Part shown: positions 1-9,427 of the stretch, piece after piece
How the letters are laid out: each line of letters starts with the position of its first letter
How positions within the stretch are numbered: position 1 is the stretch's first letter
DNA from: Solen grandis
Lineage: Eukaryota; Mollusca; Bivalvia; Adapedonta; Solenidae
DNA length: 64,000 bases
Direction: 5' to 3'
Assembly (NCBI GenBank): GCA_021229015.1
Contig: CM037783.1
Location: forward strand, 27,846,605 to 27,910,604
The notes under the pieces: model-generated
Database searches by the model: none
What the model saw: the letters and a program-made list of their open reading frames with translations, nothing else
What the model was told of the DNA's origin: nothing
Program-made: the position numbers and the translations under genes

Positions 1-207
1 CTTCTATTCGTAATTTTTATAAATGATTTACCGGAAATGACAATATCTCCCATTTTTCTATTTGCAAATGATACAAAAATATATTAATAAGAACAAAAGA
101 AGACAAATACATTTTGCAAAAGGATTTGGACAAATAAACTGAATGGAGTAAAAATGGTTACTGAATTTCCACCCTGATAAATGCAAACATATGCACAATA
201 GGAAACA
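1..207 (+). pseudogene. LINE reverse transcriptase remnant, upstream part
   Basis: The first 88 bases translate as a reverse-transcriptase palm segment ending in FINDLPEM, a spacer and FANDTKIY. This matches the FINDLP...FADDTK region of non-LTR retrotransposon reverse transcriptases, but the first catalytic aspartate reads N. A stop follows at once. After small frameshifts the sequence resumes as LQKDLDKL...FHPDKC...MHIGNN, the thumb-proximal region of the same protein. The reading is broken and the window starts inside the element, so it is a dead copy. The downstream part is at 3661-3960, separated by a 3.45-kb segment. The clade is not assigned. Confidence 0.75.
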
Positions 208-3200
208 ACAGTCATGAATCCCACTGTATCTACTACTTCCGCTAGTGAATAATTTATCGGGGATTTATTCAGAGTATTTTTGTTGATATAATCGTATTTA
301 TGGAATGGAATAATTAAATGAATAATAAATATTCCAGGTAATCACCGAAAACAGTGAACATGTACCCTCGCCTTTATCTAGAAATTGCCAAAATAACCTA
401 AATATAACGGAGAACGTACGTTATTACCATTGATATATCACTGTTAAAAGGTTAGCCATACAATTATTGAAAGTTTATTGCGCTGGAGAATGTCTTTATA
501 TGTGAAAATGCTTTTTAACTGGCTTATAGACTGTATCATACTTAGCAAAAGTTGGCGAGTGATCTGTATGATGATAGTGATCTATTTGTATGAATATTAG
601 AGATTTAGTAGATGATTTCTAGCTGGACCAAAATTTTGAATTGTCGTTCCTGAATATTATTCATTAATTTATTAGCAAGCTAAGGCTTACAGTAAAACAG
701 AATGAGCTGGGAGTTAAGATTTACAACTAATTTTTGCCCAACAGCGGATGTACTAAGCATATGTCGACTTTATTCTATTGAAATTGTGTTTTTACGTTCG
801 GCATGAATTATTTCTTTCAAAATGAGAAACTCGACAACAAATTGTACATGTCTACAAACAAAGTTAGCTACTGTTTTATTTATCATTAGCGTATGTTCCA
901 TCTTATTTTAAGGCCAGCGATGTGATTATTTGGAAGGTTTAAGATTGATTTGCAGCACGTCCTTGTTTTGGTTAATTTTCAACTCAAAGAGTACCCAGAG
1001 ATTAAACACTGTTCAAAGGTATATTTGGTGTATCTTGACTATTCATTCGAGGCCTGGTACCAGTGGTAGTAACACATTTGTTTACACCAATATATTATGC
1101 GGTTATATCGCCAAGTGATATATTTTTTTCCAGGTAAAAATGTCAGACGAATCCTTTGAAATCATTAGCGTTGATGGAAGTTTTATTGAAGAAAAAGTGA
1201 CAGTGACATCAACCCCTTTGAAAAGCGTTCAAAAAGTAAAAAACAACTGATATCACTGCCAACACACAGTGCTTTCGCCTGTACGTAGTGTTCCTCCGCA
1301 AGATATAGCATGATAGAGTTGAGCATGAAAGTCAAAGATTTGATTGTCCAAAACGTGAAAGAAAATTCAAATGGAGATCTAGTTAGATAACTTAAGTTGT
1401 CTGATATCACATGTATAAATCACTTGTGCCTACACTCTCATGTTAATTGTTTTGTTTTTTCTTCTTCTCTTCTTTCAGTAAATGTTGATGCCAAATATTT
1501 TGGAGCCAATCTTGTCCAAACAGTTTTGTTGTTAGCTCATCTAAGCATACATCTCATGTCGTTTATCAAGTAATTGTGACCATGTTTTCACAGAAAATAT
1601 AATTTGATGTCCATTTTGTAAAGTTTTCTAACTTTTCGTCACCTTAATTTGCAATTCGTTTTTTTTTTTTCGATTAATTGTCCATGTTAATTTTCATTTT
1701 TTAATGTTGCTCCATTATAATTATTAGATCGAGAGAGTTTATGAACTTGAAAACTTGCATTAACATCGACCTTAATGAGAAGAGCAATTTATATGAACCA
1801 TTACTTAGTCTCTATATTCATGATATTCCAGTATTCACAATGTTCAGGAGACTAAAAATATCAAGGTGGATAACTCTTTAATTTATTGCTAATTATGCCC
1901 CTTCTGGAGAGAATTGTATGAAATTTTTGCGGCAAGCAACTTTTATGCATATACTCAATAATCAAACATTGTTGAAACATTAAGACTATGTTCAGTAGCA
2001 TGATAAATTTTAAGTCAAGGTAGATAACTCTTACAAAAATAGTTTACTTTATTATGCCATATTCTAGGCCATTCTCTATTATCTGTTAAAAGATAGTAGT
2101 ATACTATACCAACCAACTTTATATAGATTTTTGTATACATTTTATATCTTCCTTGTTAAGACAGGTTTGTCATGAATTCAATTTAAATGTGCTTAGTATA
2201 TTAGGAATTTTATGACAATGATTCATATAGTCCAGCACTATGTCCAGGGACAACTCTTGCTGTTTATATATTTTTGTTTTAAACAGCTTTTAGTATTTTC
2301 TATGGAAGAAACTATATTCTCCGTTTAATTGTTCAACAATTATTCTAATCACCATTTAAAGTTACTGGTCTCCAGAAATTGGTTAAAATTATTCTTCGTG
2401 ATTGTGTTATTTTCGTTATTATGATGTTATTAATTCTTTTCTAAACATGATGTTTCTTTTTATGATTTCTATGAAGGTATTCGTTAAACAAAATATTCGA
2501 GTAACTATCACAATTAAAATAACATAGCTCGGTATCTCCTATAGCATAGTTTCCAGTATGAAACAGAACACCAACTTATTTACTATGTTGATTATTTGGT
2601 TTTAGTGCAAGTTAAATCTTAAGTGGCACTATTTGAAAAATTTGAAGAGGGCGTTATTCCACACATTTGAAGGTTAGCATCAGTATAATCATTGGTTTAA
2701 TATTTCGTTATGGCTGTGTGCAACCTACCATCTAAATTGAAATAAATAAGATATTTTAATAAATATCAAGGGTTTTCGAATTAAATGCCTTCCTAATGAC
2801 TGAAATAAAAAATTACCTCATGTGACCTTGCGCCGTGTGATAGTAATGAACACTCGTGATTTCTGACAACTACTGATATTTCATTACGTTCATATTTTTA
2901 AAATAAAACAACACAACAAAACAAAGCATTAATACTGTACTGTACTAAACGATTGTATTGAGAAACTTTAAGTGAGTTCTTTTCTGGCTGAATATTTACT
3001 CATTCTTATCTTTAGTCTTTTGTCTTTGTGGTCGTTTATACAGTGGTAAATTACTTCTTCTAAATCTTGTGTTGCAAAATTGCACTTTTCACATTTAAGT
3101 TCTTCCATATTTTACCTGAAACTTAATGAAAATGAACTTAAATCAAAATATTTAATTGCAAAATATGATACAAATTTGTTCCCATCACTTTTGTTAAACT

Positions 3201-3660
3201 CGCTAAATATGATATAAATAATTCCGTAAATTCGCCAGTTATGATACAGGATCCGTACTAAATATGATACAGTCGTTACGCAACCCAGTTAGTCAGAATT
3301 TCTTTGCCCGGTTTTAATACACTCTTTTTGTACAATTAAACACCAATGATAACTGTGACTGAAACCAACAATTCAAACAATTGGTGTTACACGCATAGCT
3401 TTAACGTGTGTCTTCACAATTCGCTGGTGATTCTTAAGCATTTCACGTATTATCTTGGAATATAAGACTTATAGTGTACATTGGAAAGGGAGATTGCAAT
3501 TCGTTACAACAAAGAACAAAAGGTTTACTTACATTTAGCGGGTATTTACATACGAAAATAGTGATCAAAAGCAGCAATGTAGTTATACTGTATACAAAAT
3601 CAATACGTTTTATTCACTAGCGGAAGTAATACATGTAGATACAGTTGGATTCATGACTGT
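208..3660. mobile_element. Candidate DNA element with ~45-bp terminal inverted repeats inside a LINE
   Basis: Bases 208-252 and 3610-3660 are inverted copies of each other. Both read ACAGTCATGAATCC, one variable base, ACTGTATCTAC, then TACTTCCGCTAGTGAATAA; the right arm has a few extra bases before TACTTCC. The segment separates two parts of one LINE reverse transcriptase. The LINE flanks are TAGGAAAC and TGGGAAAG, a possible imperfect target duplication. The interior is AT-rich, with no frame over 76 codons and no recognisable transposase. It holds a short exon-like frame at 1133-1250 and several ATATGATA-type motifs near 3160-3275. It could be a non-autonomous or decayed DNA transposon, or less likely an inversion product. 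Confidence 0.5.
1133..1250 (+). CDS. Possible small exon or decayed transposon frame (MSDESFEII...)
   Basis: A run of pyrimidines ending in CCAG (to 1132) resembles a 3' splice site. It is followed by an ATG at 1140 and 36 codons beginning MSDESFEIISVDGSF, with TGA at 1248. An acidic start and a VTVTSTPLK stretch look protein-like. Further frames beyond the stop (around 1251-1390, including MKVKDLIVQNVKEN) could be the same protein after frameshifts. It lies inside the candidate element at 208-3660, so it may be a remnant of that element's own gene. No family is recognised and chance is possible. Confidence 0.2.
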
Positions 3661-3960
3661 GGGAAAGCATCAATCAGATGATAACTCAAGATATAGCCAT
3701 TTGGGAAGACACTAGGGGCAGTGGAAAATGAGAAAGATATTGGAGTTATATCAGACTCAGAACTTACATTCAGTGACCATATAGATGCGAAAGTTAGAAA
3801 GGCTAACTCAATGTCTGCTATGATAAGGAGAGTATTTAGATTTCTGAGTGAAAAAAACAACAACAAAAAAACATTTGTCCCACTGTACAAGGCTTTGGTA
3901 AGAACTCTAAATATTTAGACTATGCTAGTTCAGTATGGGCTTCGTGTAAAATGAAAGATA
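3661..3960 (+). pseudogene. LINE reverse transcriptase remnant, downstream part
   Basis: This continues the LINE protein begun at 1-207. It reads GKHQSDDNSRYS, then EKDIGVISDSELTFSDHI, then KVRKANSMSAMIRRVFRFL, FVPLYKALVR and DYASSVWASCKMKDI. These are the connection-domain signatures (EKDLGV...L.FS.HI, LYKALVRP.LEY...VW) of non-LTR retrotransposons. It is broken by stops at about 3916 and shortly after, and by an A-rich expansion at 3850-3870. No conserved 3' end is visible, so the copy is truncated. Confidence 0.75.
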
Positions 3961-4227
3961 TACAATATATATATTGTTAGTGTGTGCGCGCGTGAGAGTG
4001 TGATAAGACACGCCCGCCCCCCTCTCTATCACACAAGGTATATTACACATGTGCTACGAGTCCTCTTTATTTTCACATGCCTTTTATAGGTATATAATTC
4101 TTTTGATTCAATCAATTCCACGTAAATGAATGTTACTTTCCATGGATCACTTTAAAAATATATTGATAAAATCCAATCAAAATTTATTAAGGTATGAATA
4201 GGTTGAGAAAAAGGATCCATTATATTT

Positions 4228-4930
4228 AGTTGTATGTGACGTAGTCACTCACAACTTTAGTACCTATATTCTGAGGGTCCAGTTCTCTACATTTAAAACC
4301 GAATAACTTCTTAATTTTGTATGAATTAATGATCGAACGATTGAAAAGAATTCTACAACACAGGTATGCTGAGATTCAGTCAAAATGCTCGGTAAAAATA
4401 TATAGTTAGGGAAACAACAGTTGTATGTAGCATAAAGGCACAAAAGAACTATTTTCACTGTGATGTTGCGTAAGTTTCACTTAGAATAAGATAATTCCGA
4501 TACAAATCCGCATAACTTACTAAAAATCACATCAAGCTATCTCAGATACATCGAGATACCTCCAGGGGTTATTTGTTGCTCAGTGGAATGGCTGATACCT
4601 GTATATATCTGCAACAGAAGTTCCTAAGGACACAGTAGGAAGTCACTAATTTTCATCTATAAATAGAAACTGTGCCGTCGCTCGGTAGTACAAATCAAAG
4701 GGCTCATAGTGCTAAGAGAGCATGCAGTATTGTCGCATTTCTTTTGTTTATCAAAATAACTTTAATAAACGGGGGTAAAAATTTCGCGCAATGCCAACAG
4801 CCACGCTTTAACGTTGCGTTAACATGGTCATTACAAGGAATTAAAGATGAATGCACCATTTGTTTCATCAGACTGTTAACAATTGGCACATCACCACTCT
4901 TACTCTCCCTATTTCTATAGCCTACAATGA
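4228..4930 (+). repeat. Copy 1 of a ~0.7-0.8-kb dispersed repeat
   Basis: This stretch aligns along its length, same strand, with 41798-42785. Shared landmarks are the palindromic start TGTGACGTAGTCAC, TGCTGAGATT, TGATGTTGC, GTTATTTGTT, CAGTATTGTCGCATTTC and a CTCTATTTCT end. The two copies differ by many substitutions and small indels, so the duplication is old. The copy has no credible frame; the short ORFs here are chance. The segment lacks the 216-bp insertion present in the other copy, so its bases 4528-4540 act as an empty site. Family is unknown. Confidence 0.7.
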
Positions 4931-6238
4931 ACAATCGTTTATTATCTTATTATAAGTTTGATATTTGGCAAAAACTAAGTTACACTGCATATCTGCAGCT
5001 CGTCAAACCTTCATCCACTTGAGACACACACAACTCCAGTGCCTTCGGCGCTTTGATTCCGTCAAGTACTTCATGTAAGATTTTTCTTTTCCGATTTCCT
5101 GAGTTTTGACTCACTGGATGACATTATCTAGCCGGTTTTCAAACGTGTCATCGTCTTGACTGTCAATTAAACCGTCTTTTCCGAAAATCTAATTTGCAAT
5201 AAATAGCGCTCTTTGAGAGAGAAGCCGACCTTATCTTCCATGTATATTAGGCTATTGTCTCGGGGTTGTCTAGTGCAAAGCACGTGTGTGGCAGTAGGTA
5301 GGCAGTTCTTTATTTATGCCATGAATGCACCTTCCTCGTGAGACAAGATCACAAGCATCTATTTATCTGTTGTCATTTCATCCCCAATTTGGTGCAATAT
5401 GCTAAACGAAAATTGAAGAAAACACAGTCTTATCTGAACTTGACAACAATATGGCAACACTCTTGGAAACATATTTGCATGCAGAACAAACCTACTGTCA
5501 GGGAACAGCAGAAAGAAGAAAAGGGAGGGAAAAGCAACATCCCTTAACAATCAGATGTGACACCAGAGACAATGATCTTGACCAGGAGGTAGATCTTAAT
5601 TGAAATCTTTCTCACATGTATATCACAACCGCCAACAAAAGCCTACAATTTAAAGGATGTGGTTTTTGGAAGCATTAGAGACTTATAAATAACAGAGACG
5701 GGCAGCTCTTTCTTTGATCAAATCGATTTTCTGAAATCGCACGCGTGCCCGAGACTTAATTCAACGAGACCAGGAAACGAGATTGGAAATTTAAGCGTTA
5801 ATTTCGAACCTCGTACCAAACTATATACATATACGAGTATATGCACTTAGTCTAGTTTCGCTCTTACCCCTCGATACGTAGAATTTACGAAAATTCCAAT
5901 TGATATTTTAATTAAATTAGTATTGATATGGTTATTTTGTTTAGTTACTTATTTATTCAATTGCTTTTGACGTAAACAGACGTCAGTGGGGTTGATTGAC
6001 CACACAACCACACCGTTCAATCGGAAAACGAGACATAAGTTGGAGTCGACGACAACAGTCCAACTGGAACACCTAAGGTAATTCCGTAATTGTTCATCAA
6101 GGTGTTTCGATTGATGTATAATATGTATTTTGTGCCGAATCAAGATTTGTAAGTCAGATCACTAAAAATCCGTATTCTCTTATGTTCAAAACAAAACATT
6201 ACTTTCTTTTTATTAAGTGCATTTACTTTTTTACACGA
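4931..6238. other. Unassigned region
   Basis: There is no gene with a supportable frame. Short runs such as CACACACA near 5024 and a pyrimidine-rich stretch near 5075 are present. The only coding-like signal is the minus-strand remnant at 5005-5215. The start of the tandem unit array at about 6239 marks the right edge. Confidence 0.5.
5005..5215 (-). pseudogene. Possible decayed coding remnant
   Basis: On the minus strand the sequence reads FGKDGLIDSQDDDTFENRLD, then NVIQ, a stop, VKTQEIGKEKSYM, and after a frameshift IKAPKALELCVSQVDEG. The composition is acidic to mixed, of low complexity nowhere, and frame-to-frame continuity after one stop and one shift suggests a former protein end. I do not recognise the family. 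It could belong to a mobile element. The evidence is only the protein-like texture. Confidence 0.2.
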
Positions 6239-8086
6239 AAATGACTAAATCAAGTCCGATCTTCAAAAACTAAACATCACTGGAAATGGCTCTTCAAAGA
6301 CTAAAACTTTTGTTAATATACCTTCAATGAAATATTTTTAGTTTTGGAGCTATTTGGGGCCGAATAAAACCACAATAATCGTAATATGACCTTGACCTTT
6401 GCAATTGTATTTTTAGTTTTTAATTATGAGGCCCTTTCAGACATAACAATACTTAACTTGTGAAAATTTCATGAAGAATGCACAAAAAAGAAAGGAGCGA
6501 CCAAAAACATTTTTTTGAAATTTTATTTTTTCCTAAAATTTAGTGAAGTTTGACCGTTTCTAGAGGACAAACCATGCATTTCTGAAATTAGCCACCCCAT
6601 ATAATTGCATACATTTGCAGCAATCAGAATTATTCTATCTGATCTCTAACAAAAATGGATAGGTTTTTCGTACACTTACCCTCATTTGCACAGTTTTTAG
6701 CGAGGTTCGAACTTTCAACCTTCTGTAGCTCAAAAACTTTCGCGACACGTACCCTCGAAACCTATCATATCTTATTAGGCTATAAACAAGGAACAGAATG
6801 CAAAAAACCGCATTTGAATCCGAGTTATTAGCAATTAATAAATTTCATGCAAAACGCCGCCTAGCGGGAAAAGTAAGACATAAATGGAAATTTTCTCAAA
6901 TACGTGGTAAAAACTGATTAAAATTTCATACATGTCACTTTTCTGTTCATGGAGATTTGCTGTTAACAAAAAAAGGTTAGAAAAATAATAATAACTAGAA
7001 TCGCTATCGCGATATCATCGGTTTTCGCAAAAGCAATTTAAATCAGTTCATGAGTCCCATGATTCGAAAAACATATTTCTTCGTTCAATGGCTTGTTGAA
7101 TACTGTTATCAGCGATCTTTCAAACATTTTTGTCGCAATGTTTAAGCAGATTTTTTACCCAAAAGAATATTTTTGAGTATTACCTGTCAGTTATGTAGTC
7201 GCGATATCAGCGATTTTCACGAAAGCAATTCCATTCAGTTCACGAGTTGCATGATTCAAAAAACATATTTCTTCGTTCAGTGGCTTGTTGAATACTGTTA
7301 ACAGTGATCTTTCAAACTTTTTTGTCGCAATGTTTAAGCTGACTTTTTGCCAAGAAGAATACTTTTGAGTATTACCTGTCTGTTATGTCGCAAACTTGAA
7401 AACTTTTTTTACGGACTTCGGGTACCTCAACGTTATATGCGTGTGTTGCTTATGATGGTGACAAACGACAATTGTATTCGATAAACAACAATTGCAAATG
7501 ACAAACAACAGTATAAAATGACACAAGACAATGCGATATGCCACTCAACATTATTACAAACTAATGTTGCATTGAATTACTAACATTTTCATGAAATATC
7601 GCATCAATTTTTAAGTGTTGTTTCAAGTTGATGTCACCAAGGAACAGAATGCAAAAAATTGCATAAAAATCAGACTTCAATTATTTTAGTTGTAAAGGGT
7701 GATTTCAAGCCAAGTGCCCCCTAGCGGCAAAATGAGAAACAAAATTGAGTAAATATTTTCTATTAGGTACCTAGCAATGCAGCAAATGGTTCAATCAAGT
7801 ATACAAGTCGCACTAGTCAAACATTCTATTCCTTATATATCACAATTTGAAGCATAAAAACTGATTTACAATTGTTCTAAAGAGGATCAAACTTTGGACT
7901 GCCGTAAAATGACCAAATCAAGTCCGATCTTCGAAAACTAAACATCACTGGAAAGGGCTCTTCAAGAACGAAAACTTTTGTTCATATACTTGCAATGAAG
8001 TATTTTAGTTTTGAATCTTTTTGGAGCCGAATAAAAACAATAATCGTAATATGACCTTGACCTTTGCAATTTGTTTTTAAATTTTT

Positions 8087-8943
8087 AGCTCACCTGAGCA
8101 CAACGTGCTCAAGGGTGAGCTTTTGTGATGGCCCGGCGTCCGTCGTCCGTCGTGCGTCGTCAACAATTTGGCTTGTTAACACTCTAGAGGCCACATTTTT
8201 AGCCCAATCCTCAGGAAAATTGGTCAGAATGTTTCTCTCCATAAAATCTTGGACAAGTTCAAAATTGGGTCATGTTGGGTCAAAAAGTAGGTCACGAGGT
8301 CAAGTCTTATAAAAACCTTGTTAACACTCTAGAGGCCACATTTTTGGCCAAATCTTTATGAAACTTAGTCAGAATGTTTATTTCCATAAAATCTTGGACA
8401 AGTTCGAATTTGGGTCATGTTGGGTCAAAAGTAGGTCATGAGGTCAAATCTTAGAAAAACCTTAACACTCTAAAGGCTACATTTTTGGCCCAATCTTCAT
8501 GAAACTAGGTCAGAATGTTTCTATCCATAAAATATTGGACAAGTTCGAAATTGGGTCATGTGGGGTCAAAAAGTAGGTCATGGGGTCAAATCTTAGAAAA
8601 ACATTGTTAACACTCTAGAGGCCACATTCTTGGCCCAATCTTTATGAAACTTGGTCAGAATGTTTGTTTCCATAAAATCTTGGACAATTTTGAAATTGGG
8701 TCATGTGGGGTCAAAAAGTAGGTCATGAGGACAAATCTTAGAAAAACCCTGTTAACACTCTAGAGGCCACATTTTTAGCCATATCTTCATGAAACTAGAT
8801 CAGAATGTCTGTTTCAATAAAATCTTGGACAAGTTCAAAAGTGGGTCATGTGGGGTCAAAAAGTTGGTCAATATGAAAAATCCAACATATGTTGCTCATT
8901 TATAATCAGGTGAGCGATTCAGGGCCATCATGGTCCTCTTGTT
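8087..8943 (+). mobile_element. Minisatellite-bearing non-autonomous element (Helentron/HINE-like), copy 1
   Basis: It begins AGCTCACCTGAGCAC and ends CATCATGGTCCTCTTGTT. The other units of the host array show the uninterrupted site (TTTTTAATTATG), so both borders are exact and no target duplication is seen. GCTCACCTGA near the start and TCAGGTGAGC near the end are inverted subterminal repeats. The start also folds as GAGCAC-AAC-GTGCTC, and the end carries a GGGCCATCATGGTCC hairpin. The middle is five copies of a ~145-bp minisatellite (ACACTCTAGAGGCCACATT landmark). Subterminal inverted repeats, a 3' hairpin, a tandem core and no duplication match the known plan of Helentron-associated elements. 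Assignment to that group is inference. Confidence 0.75.
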
Positions 8944-9413
8944 AATTATGGGGCCCTTTCAAACATAACAATACATAACTTATGAAAATATCATGAAGAA
9001 TGAACAAAAAATAAAGTCAGGAGCGACAAAAAACATGTTTTAGAAATTTTAATTTTTTCTAAAATTTAGTGAAGTTTGACCGTTTCTAGAGGACAAACCA
9101 TGCATTTCTTAAATTTGCCACCCCATATATTTTGTGCGTATATGTCTTGCAAATTATTTGCAGCAAACATAATTCTTCTATCTGATGTCTAACAAAAATA
9201 GATAGGTTTTTCGTAGACCTACACTCATCTGCACAGCTTTTTGCGAGGTTCGAACTTTCAACCTTCCGTTACTAGCTAAAAATGTTTCAGACACTCATAC
9301 CTAGAAACTATTATATTTTATTAGGCTATGAACAGGGAATGTAATTCAACAAACCGCATTTGGATCAGACTTCAACATTTTTAGTTATTAGTAGAAGAGT
9401 GCTTTCAAGCTAA

Positions 9414-9427
9414 GCGCCCCCTAGCGG
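9414..9427. promoter_or_regulatory. CTCF-like core motif (best of six in the array)
   Basis: GCGCCCCCTAGCGG fits the reverse complement of the metazoan CTCF core at 13 of 14 positions by eye. The same sequence recurs at 10916-10929. Weaker versions are at 7714-7727, 6854-6867, 10233-10246 and 11763-11776. All sit in equivalent blocks of the tandem array, so they are copies of ancestral sites. Binding is unproven. Confidence 0.3.
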
